Source: Colwellia sp. PAMC 21821 (GTDB lineage Bacteria > Pseudomonadota > Gammaproteobacteria > Enterobacterales > Alteromonadaceae). Taken from it: a stretch of DNA of 64,000 nt. A program made the translations under genes and the position numbers. This document shows positions 32,209 through 39,185 of the stretch, piece by piece (positions within the stretch are counted from its first letter, which is position 1; each line of letters opens with the position of its first letter). The stretch is taken from the NCBI RefSeq assembly GCF_002077175.1, contig NZ_CP014943.1:1-64000 (forward strand). Reading direction: 5' to 3'. The notes beneath the pieces are model-generated. The model had not been told where the DNA came from. It worked only from the letters and a program-made list of their open reading frames with translations, and made no database searches.

Positions 32209-32311
32209 TCATGAACATATTAGGGATAATTTTAACCAGAAATTACTCTTTGTTTCATGGACTGATATAAGGTCATAGCGGGCAGTTTCTTTTCATCTCA
32301 GGACGATAATT

Positions 32312-32839
32312 TTAATTGTTGTCCACCTCAGGGCGTGTTGTTAGCATACTTTGCTCAATACTATCAAGCAAGGAAAGAACATCCTCAACAAAGCGCTCTA
32401 GGACAACATTTAGTGTCCAATGTTTTTTATGCTCAACACCTTTGAATTGAACCGCAATCTTATACTCTGGATCAATAAGCCCAGTAGGCGGTACTGTTTT
32501 TGAAAAAGAATCTGCATGAATAATTTTATCGCAGACCTGTTTAAGTGTCGCAGGGTTCTCGATTAATTTAGCATCATAATATAACCATGATGAATTTGGT
32601 AACTCTAGATTTGGTTGATTAATTACATTTTGATAAAGATTGACTCTTATTGCTATAACTAGACTTAGAAGATTGCTAGATACTAAGTTATGTAAAGTAT
32701 CTTCAACATTTTCAGACATAACCAATCTAGATGTTTCAGATGAAAGGCTACTAGTTGTTAAATCTAGTCCATGACAAATTAAGCACAAACGCCTAATTTC
32801 ATTGAAGTCTTGTTTATGCTGGCCAAAAATATCGCGCAT
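32312..32839 (-). CDS. integron cassette C: uncharacterised helical protein
   Basis: I do not recognise this 175-residue protein. It is predicted mostly helical, and ALR-like segments (LVIAIRVNLYQ and TLKQVCDKIIHADSF) are reminiscent of HEPN-type proteins. The RxxxxxH catalytic motif is not clear, so the link is weak. What is informative is its start. It lies 18 bp behind a core site reading GTTAGGC (minus strand, 32860-32854), followed by AGGAAAG and ATG, the usual compact layout of an integron cassette. No attC is visible downstream, so the cassette is either truncated or the last in a decayed array. Confidence 0.65.
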   Translation of the reverse strand: MRDIFGQHKQDFNEIRRLCLICHGLDLTTSSLSSETSRLVMSENVEDTLHNLVSSNLLSLVIAIRVNLYQNVINQPNLELPNSSWLYYDAKLIENPATLKQVCDKIIHADSFSKTVPPTGLIDPEYKIAVQFKGVEHKKHWTLNVVLERFVEDVLSLLDSIEQSMLTTRPEVDNN

Positions 32840-32853
32840 CTACTTTCCTGTAT

Positions 32854-32860
32854 GCCTAAC
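32854..32860 (-). other. integron core site at start of cassette C
   Basis: GTTAGGC, a perfect GTTRRRY match, between the MITE copy 1 end and the start of cassette C. Confidence 0.65.
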
Positions 32861-32861
32861 G

Positions 32862-33035
32862 AGGCTGTAGAATTTCTCTTTTAGAAAAAACAGCCACAAA
32901 AATTATTAAAAATTAAACCCCAAAACGCGTGCCTACGCGAAATCTGAGGCAATATCCCACTAAAAATGACTTTTAAAGGCTGTATGAACTTAAATTTCAT
33001 CTGTCCTTTTCCACTTTGGAGAAATTCTACAGCCT
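32862..33035. mobile_element. MITE copy 1 (174 bp), lodged at an attC junction
   Basis: Terminal inverted repeats AGGCTGTAGAATTTCTC / GAGAAATTCTACAGCCT (17 bp perfect). The interior is about 140 bp with no gene. It is nearly identical to copy 2 at 35932-36105. On one side it abuts G plus AAC (the complement of GTT) of the cassette C core site. On the other it abuts the 3' end of the group II intron. Confidence 0.9.
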
Positions 33036-33074
33036 ATCGTGGTAGAGCGACCTATTACTAGGCCGACCCCACAC

Positions 33075-33109
33075 AGATCCGGACGAGCGGAACTACCGCA
33101 TCCGGCTCT
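33075..33109 (-). ncRNA. group II intron domain V
   Basis: A 35-nt hairpin with the catalytic AGC in GAGCCGG, an asymmetric two- to three-base bulge, and a five-base terminal loop. Its position, about 40 nt before the intron 3' end, is as expected. Confidence 0.75.
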
Positions 33110-33142
33110 TCAGTTATATATTCACTCGTATAAAACATGACC

Positions 33143-34428
33143 CTAATACCAATCGACAAGAATATATCGCTTGCTGACTTTGATACTCTCAATATTAAAA
33201 TACTCTAACATCTTCTTGAAATTACTCCAGTTATAACTTCGTCGACCACTACGCCTGTTCAACCATTTATATAAGGTATGCAAAGCATAATCGTATACAC
33301 CTGCCAGACTTCGGCTGTTGTCGGGAAGCCCGAAGTAATTTCTAAACCCTATCAGTTTTCGTTTTAATTGGGGGTAGCCATTCTCTCAACTTAAATGAAC
33401 GCTTAGCTTTGATCCATTGGTAATATTCACTCAGCGTTGCCTTTTGCTTCTTCGAGCCTGTGCGTCGTCTGAGCCTTGCCTTACCATTAGAATCTGTTCC
33501 CCAATAAAACTCAAAAACTAGAAATACAAAATGACGTTTTCTTCCAGCATGAAAACGACTGAATCGCATCAATGAAGTTTTGTCTTCTGCTGCATCTAAA
33601 TTAAACTTCTTTAGCCGTTTCGGTAATACTTTATAAAAGCGCTCGGCATCATGGGCGAATTGAAACGCACAAACAAAATCGTCTGCATACCGGATCATCG
33701 CTCTGCCTCGCATCTTCGGCTTTACTTTCTTTTCAAACCACAGGTCTAACGCATAATGTAGATAAATATTAGCCAACACAGGACTGATAACTCCTCCCTG
33801 AGGACTACCACTAGATGGTTTACTAAAGACACCATCGGGGATTTTATCCGTGCTTTTAACCACTGGTTTATTAAGTTAAGTATTGCCTTATCATCGATGC
33901 GTTGTTTGAGCATGTTCATCAACCATTCATGGTCAAGGTTGTCGAAGAAGCCTTTAATATCAGCCTCAAAGACGTAGCCGTAACCTTGGAATTGTAGATT
34001 AAGTGTCAAACTATGCACCGCTTGATGCGCACTTTTATTCGGCGATAACCATAACTATTACGCAAAAAGTCTTGTTCCCAAATGCTTTGCAGGATCTGGC
34101 TTACAATTTGCTGTACAAGTTTATCGTCGACCGTTGGTAGGCCTAAAGGCCGTAATTTACAGTTAGATTTAGGGATAAAGATCCGTTTAATGTCATTAAC
34201 TCGATAACATTTCTGCTTAAGCTGTTGACCTAAACGTTCGATATTTCCAGTAAGCTTAGCCTTGTAGTTGGGCATGGTAATGCCATCGATACCAGGTTTA
34301 GCTTGTTTATTGAGTTGTCCCCAGCTTTGATATAGGCTGTCAGTATTTAGTAGTCCATATAAATTCTGAAACCTGTGCTTGGGGTGAGTGTGTGCTTTAA
34401 ATGCGATGGCATTAAGTGTTGTTGTCAT
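33143..34428 (-). pseudogene. ltrA: group II intron reverse transcriptase/maturase, three frameshifts
   Basis: Three reading frames (34428-34006, 34018-33746, 33863-33342) plus a fourth segment ending at 33143 make one ~428-residue reverse transcriptase. Visible are RPLGLPTVDDKLVQQ, DIKGFFDNLDH, GSPQGGVISPVLANIYLH, the catalytic RYADD, and the C-terminal X domain (RNYFGLPDN). The breaks need one C added near 34050 (CGCCG), one C added near 33850 (AAATCCCCG), and one A removed near 33355 (CGAAAACTG). Each is in a short run. Either the intron is dead and must be mobilised in trans, or the indels are sequencing errors. Confidence 0.88.
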
Positions 34429-34981
34429 AGTGATCCCAGCCCTACTTTGTCTGGACTATGTGGCGGCTTAATACCGAATATAACCGTCAGCTCCTTCGCC
34501 ATGTACAAGGCTTTCCCCTGCACAGACTACTATGGGCTGATCTGACTTCCAAAGGGTCATCGTTGGCTTTGCTTTTCGTTAAGCTTCTCTACCACTATCC
34601 ATGTGGAACGCCTTTGGATCTCTCAAGTTCTCAATACATCTCTCTATACATGCCCCGGCTTGAAAACTCCGCTGACTCTCTACAGCCTGACCAATACGGC
34701 TGTTTTGCATGGACTTCGGTAGCGTTGCAAACCTCGTCAGTCAGATCTAATATTTATCGGAGCGATACCAGCTCTTCAGGGCCACGACAGCCCCTATGGC
34801 CTAAATAATTCTCTGTGTACGCTTCACCAATATTGTTCGTATGATGCAGTCCTCACTGCTGAAAAGCAATTGCTAATCTCACACTCCGCCAAAGGCGCAA
34901 CACTCGATACAGGTGGTTGGTTAAACCTTACCTGACAGGGACTTGCACCCTGCAAGATGCATTAAGCTTAGCTTGACGCAC

Positions 34982-35075
34982 CAACGCCCCACTAAGAGGC
35001 AAATAATAGTTGGTTATAATAAGCGTCGAAGGAGCAAAACCAACTGTTATTTGTCCTACTTGAGTGGCTTATAAG
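34982..35075 (-). other. attC site of cassette A
   Basis: On the minus strand, directly after the protease stop, GCCACTCAAGTAGGACAAAT ... AGTTGGTT is followed, after a ~22-base centre, by AACCAACT ... ATTTGCCTCTTAGTGGGGC and GTTG. The two arms pair over about 30 bp with single unpaired bases, the imperfect hairpin typical of attC. The intron begins one base after GTT. Confidence 0.8.
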
Positions 35076-35899
35076 TTTTTTGTTAATGCAAACTCTTCTA
35101 GCGGAACTCCAATGAGTATAACTCGATTTGTTCCGACATAATCATCACTAGGGAAGTCAAAAAAAGTTGTTACTTTCGTTGAGTCTTCTAAATCATTAAG
35201 TCTCATAACTAATGATGCTATACCAACTACACATGAACCCTGATCAAAATCAAAGATGGCACCACCGGAGTTTCCTCCAGAAACTTCTGAAGTAAGAACG
35301 CTGACTACTTTTTTATCGCCAAATGTTTTTCGAGGTGAATAACCTGATTTTTTTGCATCATTATTATATTGAACAGATAATAATGGCATTGTATATAAAT
35401 CAGTCGCAACACCTTGGAATGTAATTAGCCCTGTTAAAGCACCATTTAAACCTGTTGGCTTACCGCCACCAATTAGGTTGCCGGCAACTGGTTTGCAGAA
35501 CTTAGGGATTGAAGTTAGAGGCACTTCATTATTAATGATTTCTAGTATCGCTAAATCTTTTTTGATATCTATTTCTTTAATTAAAGCTTTATATTCTAAT
35601 TTCTTATCAAAGAGGCTTTTTTTATAGGTAACATTTACATACTCACCTAACTTAACGGTATCAACAACATGAGCAGCTGTTATTAAGGTGTTAGGGGAAA
35701 TAGGAACAGCTAGTCCATGCACAGTAGTATTAATATTCGGTTTATAAGATAGTATAACCTGATGCCGATATTCAACATTTAAGTCTCTATGATAAGTAAG
35801 AGCCTCATTGATTCGACTTTGTATATCAATTTTAGATTTATTAGTCGCGCACCCAATGAAAAGAAAACATAAAGAAAATATAATATAAAATTTTAGCAT
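35069..35899 (-). CDS. integron cassette A: trypsin-like serine protease lipoprotein
   Basis: The 276-residue protein starts with a lipoprotein signal (LCFLFIGC, lipidated Cys17), so it is membrane-anchored in the periplasm or on the surface. It has a chymotrypsin-fold triad: His77 in LITAAHVVD, Asp115 in KKDLAILEI and Ser211 in SGGNSGGAIF. It resembles DegP-like S1 proteases without a PDZ domain. The stop codon lies at the edge of the attC site, and the leader is short, with a core-like GTTATAAG before it, so it is a gene cassette. The target is unknown. Codon use is AT-richer than in the core genes nearby. Confidence 0.85.
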   Translation of the reverse strand: MLKFYIIFSLCFLFIGCATNKSKIDIQSRINEALTYHRDLNVEYRHQVILSYKPNINTTVHGLAVPISPNTLITAAHVVDTVKLGEYVNVTYKKSLFDKKLEYKALIKEIDIKKDLAILEIINNEVPLTSIPKFCKPVAGNLIGGGKPTGLNGALTGLITFQGVATDLYTMPLLSVQYNNDAKKSGYSPRKTFGDKKVVSVLTSEVSGGNSGGAIFDFDQGSCVVGIASLVMRLNDLEDSTKVTTFFDFPSDDYVGTNRVILIGVPLEEFALTKNL

Positions 35900-35931
35900 T
35901 TATTCGCTCACCTCTGATAAAAACTTATAAC

Positions 35932-36105
35932 GAGGCTGTAGAATTTCTCTTTTAGAAAAAACAGCCACAAAAATTATTAAAAATTAAACCCAAAAACGTT
36001 CCTACGCGAAATCTGAGGCAATATCCTACTAAAAAATGACTTTTAAAGGCTGTATGAACTTAAATTTCATCTGTCCTTTTCCTTTTTGGAGAAATTCTAC
36101 AGCCT
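35932..36105. mobile_element. MITE copy 2 (174 bp), lodged at an attC junction
   Basis: Same terminal repeats and length as copy 1. Counting one more complementary base at each end (G/C), it is flanked by AAC on both sides (35928-35930 and 36107-36109). That is either a 3-bp target duplication or the GTT of the attC core on both sides. Confidence 0.9.
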
Positions 36106-36198
36106 CAACGCCCCAATAAGGGGCTAAAAATTGATTGCTAAAATGTGAGGAACGAAACAGTAAACTGTTTTTAGTCCTTCTTGATTGGCTTGTTATGC
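36106..36198 (-). other. attC site of cassette B
   Basis: Minus strand: GCATAAC, then CAAGCCAATCAAGAAGGAC ... TTTTTAGCCCCTTATTGGGGC and GTTG. The GCCAATCAAGAAGGAC / GCCCCTTATTGGGGC arms are strongly like Vibrio and Shewanella chromosomal-integron attC sites. Length is 93 bp. The stop of the 59-residue gene lies inside it. Confidence 0.85.
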
Positions 36199-36350
36199 AA
36201 CTTTTCTGCATTACTAGTTTTCTTGTGTAAAGTTTCAACTGTATCGGGTTCATTTCTTACAGCAGAATGTATTTCTGATTGAATACTTTTCCTCAACATT
36301 TCAGCTTCGCGGAATAGTTTTGTATTTTCTGATTTAGTCACAGTACTCAT
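36171..36350 (-). CDS. integron cassette B, second gene: 59-residue charged protein
   Basis: ATG (36350-36348) overlaps the TGA of the upstream cassette gene as ATGA, so translation is coupled. The product is 59 residues, highly charged and predicted helical (LFREAEMLRKSIQSEIHSAV), and ends KKPIKKD-like with the stop inside attC. I do not recognise it. The overlap and shared cassette imply that it works with the membrane protein before it, for example as a partner or inhibitor (inference). Confidence 0.6.
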   Translation of the reverse strand: MSTVTKSENTKLFREAEMLRKSIQSEIHSAVRNEPDTVETLHKKTSNAEKLHNKPIKKD

Positions 36351-37264
36351 GCCACTCTCCAGTTTTGTTCAAAATTACAAAATTTATTGAAAAATTCATG
36401 TTTTAAATATTGATATTCGTATAACAGTTTAAATGTATAAATACTTTCTTCCATAAAGTCTTGCATTGCCTCTTCATTAGCAAAAACCGAATTATTATGA
36501 AACTCAATATTCAAGAAACCGACAACTTCCCCGTTAGTTTCAAGTTTACATCCCAAGTAATGTTGTATAGTTTTATACCTCTTGGAACTACCTTTAGAGT
36601 ATGATTTTTTATTATGAACGTAGCTTGTATTCTTACCCTCTGTGAAGCACTTTACACTTTCGTAACTTTCAAACTCAGAGGCATTAATATCAATCACTTT
36701 AGATTTAACCAAATCCCTTTTATGGTCATAATGAAGCTCATAAATTAATTTATTATCATCTTTATCATAACGGTAGACAGATACAAATAAGTCTTTTCTT
36801 TTAATACTTATTGAATTGATTGATTTCCTTATATGCTCTGCAAGCGCCTCAGTAATAACACGCATGTTAACGTCAAAAGAATGTTGTTCATTTAAGCGAG
36901 TTACATCAACAGGTTCAATACAGCACTTTTTAATATGACCGAGTATTTCTTTATTCATTACAGAGATACAATCAGATATTTCTTCAGGCTCAACTGTCGA
37001 ATGCTTAGCTGGAGGAAAATGTAAAAACAACATTGATAATAATTTTAAAACAAAAGAAATTATTAATACGGTTGCTGAAATAATGACATAAACATTAACC
37101 CCGCTTTGGTGCAGGACATTATTTAGCAACCAGCCTGAAATTGAGAAGTCAAAAGCCTTCTTCAGCATTAAATAACCAGTAGCAATTAGTAAAATACTAT
37201 CTGTAAAAAGCCTAACGTATTTATTTAAACAAAACTTAGATAATTTAGAGTACAACGTTTTCAA
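36347..37264 (-). CDS. integron cassette B, first gene: membrane protein with a possible GAF-like domain
   Basis: The 305-residue protein has two N-terminal membrane helices (about 17-37 and 50-75). A cytoplasmic part follows, whose segment from about 155 to 270 (VSVYRYDKDDNKLIYELHYD ... LETNGEVVGFLNIEF) has the strand pattern of a GAF/PAS-type sensor. No enzyme motif is visible. Start: TTG 37264, with AAAGGAAT eight bases upstream. A core site GTTATGC (37319-37313) lies 49 bp before it. The two-gene cassette (this plus a coupled 59-residue protein) resembles the compact defence modules found in sedentary integrons, but that function is only a hypothesis. Confidence 0.65.
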   Translation of the reverse strand: MKTLYSKLSKFCLNKYVRLFTDSILLIATGYLMLKKAFDFSISGWLLNNVLHQSGVNVYVIISATVLIISFVLKLLSMLFLHFPPAKHSTVEPEEISDCISVMNKEILGHIKKCCIEPVDVTRLNEQHSFDVNMRVITEALAEHIRKSINSISIKRKDLFVSVYRYDKDDNKLIYELHYDHKRDLVKSKVIDINASEFESYESVKCFTEGKNTSYVHNKKSYSKGSSKRYKTIQHYLGCKLETNGEVVGFLNIEFHNNSVFANEEAMQDFMEESIYTFKLLYEYQYLKHEFFNKFCNFEQNWRVA

Positions 37265-37312
37265 AAATTTAATTCCTTTATAGTCAGACGAATTCGCCTA
37301 GGCTTGTGTGTT

Positions 37313-37319
37313 GCATAAC
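37313..37319 (-). other. integron core site at start of cassette B
   Basis: GTTATGC on the minus strand, a common attC/attI core. A second partial copy (TTATGCAACACA) lies about 40 bp further upstream, perhaps a cassette remnant. Confidence 0.55.
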
Positions 37320-38017
37320 AATTTAGTATTTATGTGGCACGTAGTTTGTGTTGCATAATCGCTTGTTGGACTGAGGCGATACCTGCTCGGTATATCAGCG
37401 TAGGTATTATTTATGCTATGGGGATTTGCTTTTTTGAACTAAACCGCTATAAACCTAATTTAATTAGGTCACTTGGCTTTCTTGCATCATCCCTGCATGC
37501 TCAGCGTTTTATTTTGGCTCCATTACACCTAATTTCGCTCGATTAATCAATCATCTGTTATTGACAAATACCTGCGGGGTCAAATACCTACGGGGTCAGG
37601 TTCGTTAAAATATCAGTAATGTGCTCAAACCGACATATTAATCGAGCTATATTACGTCCGCAATAGGCTAGAAGCCGAAGTATTAATTTAGTCACTTGAA
37701 GCTTCCGTTTAATGCACAAGATTATCTTAATCGATGAGTGGCAAACCTAATATTATTCAGTGGTCATCGTAAATGACATCCGATGGCAGTGTGAGATAAT
37801 AATGACTGGCAGTTCTGATGTAATTGTGTGGTAAAACTGATGTAATTATCCATAAGCTGTTGATTAGCTTGTGTATCAAGCACTCATTATTCAAAATACG
37901 ATTAAGTCGAACATTTCATTACAGTATTCGCGCTGGTATTTAACTAAGCTACACCCAATAAGATAGGTTCAAAGTGTAGTAGACAGCGTTTACTGCACTT
38001 AAATTAATGGTGTGGTT
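37320..38017. other. right boundary of the cassette region, no convincing gene
   Basis: About 700 bases. GGGGTCA(A/G) occurs twice around 37576-37600, like the ends of RAYT-type repeats. TTCTGATGTAATTG and AACTGATGTAATTA occur near 37812-37848 as a short direct repeat. No integron integrase gene is present here, although cassette orientation would place it on this side. Confidence 0.5.
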
Positions 38018-38317
38018 ATGATCGCAAAAGTAACAAACAAGGCAATTTTCAGCAGTAGAATTTTTTCTATCAATTATGTCACGTACCCTACTCACCATAG
38101 TGTGATGAAACATAGTGACCCTGTACAGAAAGGCCGTTATTACAAACTTAATTTTGTGTTGGTGAAAGCTAAAGTCGGTGGCGTGTTTGAGTGTTCAAAC
38201 TGTATTATAAATTTATTTAATCGGATTTATTTGTTTCGCCCAGATAAATATGAACACAGCGTTTCTAAAATTGAGTCGGGTAAGCGGGTGCTATTGAGTT
38301 TTGCGTTGAATATTTAG
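38018..38317 (+). CDS. short 2-oxoglutarate/Fe(II) oxygenase-like protein
   Basis: The 99 residues carry what looks like the complete metal and cosubstrate set of a 2OG-Fe(II) dioxygenase: His32-x-Asp34 (KHSDPV), His80 (YEHSV) and Arg90 (GKRVLLSF), with normal spacing. This is only the core double-stranded beta-helix. Typical members are about 200 residues, so it may be an N-terminally truncated relic. ATG 38018 or GTG 38012 could start it; neither has a good ribosome site. It is convergent with the PiuC-type hydroxylase gene, another member of the superfamily, but the two are not close in sequence. Confidence 0.5.
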   Translation: MIAKVTNKAIFSSRIFSINYVTYPTHHSVMKHSDPVQKGRYYKLNFVLVKAKVGGVFECSNCIINLFNRIYLFRPDKYEHSVSKIESGKRVLLSFALNI

Positions 38318-38430
38318 TTGCATAGCGAGTAGCTAATTTACTAAAAAATCAAGTTAAGCAGCGCTTTAGTAATGTTAAGCTTTTCCGTGAGCTTTCCTTT
38401 AACTTGATACAGCAGAAACAAAAATACTAA

Positions 38431-39111
38431 CTACAACTGTGCAAACTGTCGAATTAAGTTGTGATAAACATTATGTAAATTGTCCATTTCAGTGCGAGAG
38501 GTTTTATCTTCTTTGATCAGGTTTTGAATAGTTTGATCTAACTGATATAAGTTTTGGCGAATACTGACATCCGAGATCATGCTTTGCATCCAAGTAATAG
38601 CGGCTAATCGCTGACCTTGAGTAACAGCGGTTACCTTATGCAGACTACTTGACGGATAAACAACCGCATAGCCAGCAGGTAGCTTTATTGACTGCTGGCC
38701 AAATTCAGTAGATATAATTAACTCTCCTCCTTGATATTCCTCAGGTTCACTTAAAAAAGTGGTCATAGACATATCGCTACGCAAAACTTCTGAAGTACCT
38801 GGAATTCTCATCACCGCTGCGTCAACGTGATAACCGTACTCCTGCGTATCACTATAGCGATTAAAACAAGGAGGAAATATTTTATGCGGTAAAGCGGCTG
38901 ATACCACTTTGGGTGTTTCACCAATGCGCGACAATAGCTGGTTAGCTAATTGACGCACAAGTGTATTACTGGCATCAGCTTGATTGTTATTTTTTACCGA
39001 AGCTGCCATGCCCATCGCTGTTTTCCCGCCGTCACCCCAAGGCGCGTTAGCAAGCTGTTGACGATAAGCATTAACTTCTTCTTTAGATAATATTTTTTCT
39101 ATAACAATCAT
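38431..39111 (-). CDS. piuC: PiuC/YbiX-type Fe(II)/2-oxoglutarate hydroxylase
   Basis: This 226-residue PKHD-type hydroxylase has His95-x-Asp97 (YHVDAA), His158 (LHKV) and Arg168 (GQRLAA) as iron and 2-oxoglutarate ligands, plus GGELI and PSSSLHKV family motifs. PiuC proteins are encoded beside catecholate siderophore receptors and are iron-repressed. The natural substrate is not settled. It lies 74 bp downstream of the TonB-dependent receptor on the same strand, so both are probably under the Fur-like site at 41594. Confidence 0.9.
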   Translation of the reverse strand: MIVIEKILSKEEVNAYRQQLANAPWGDGGKTAMGMAASVKNNNQADASNTLVRQLANQLLSRIGETPKVVSAALPHKIFPPCFNRYSDTQEYGYHVDAAVMRIPGTSEVLRSDMSMTTFLSEPEEYQGGELIISTEFGQQSIKLPAGYAVVYPSSSLHKVTAVTQGQRLAAITWMQSMISDVSIRQNLYQLDQTIQNLIKEDKTSRTEMDNLHNVYHNLIRQFAQL

Positions 39112-39185
39112 TACGTTTACTTTACCTGTTTTGCTCAGTGCTAATATGTTTCTAAAAGAAACTATTCAAGTGGTTTTAGTTGATA

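Larger units (their letters stand above)
33036..34981 (-). mobile_element. group II intron, probably class IIC-attC
   Basis: The 1,946-nt intron reads 5' GTGCGTCAAGC..., matching the GUGYG start, with the AGGGTGCAAGTCCCTG domain I segment soon after. It ends ...CGAT. Domain V is visible at 33075-33109 (minus strand GAGCCGGATGCGG - TAGTT - CCGCTCGTCCGG) just before a short domain VI. It encodes one reverse transcriptase. The 5' exon is the attC site of cassette A and the 3' exon is MITE copy 1, so removing the intron restores the same junction as at MITE copy 2. Class IIC introns of one lineage are known to insert at attC stem-loops in this way. Confidence 0.85.

Noticed and set aside
32312..32839. 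HEPN toxin
   Set aside because: The helical pattern is suggestive, but a clear RxxxxxH motif was not found.
34458..34808. 116-residue plus-strand reading frame
   Set aside because: It lies antisense within the group II intron RNA, has no ribosome site and codes for nothing recognisable.
36029..36253. 74-residue minus-strand reading frame
   Set aside because: It crosses MITE copy 2 and the attC-B hairpin. The coupled 59-residue frame fits the cassette better.
37334..37546. 70-residue plus-strand reading frame
   Set aside because: No ribosome site and no protein-like pattern. It overlaps the cassette boundary.
37320..38017. integron integrase
   Set aside because: No tyrosine-recombinase motifs (R..H.R..Y) can be read in any frame here. 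The cluster is therefore called integrase-less.
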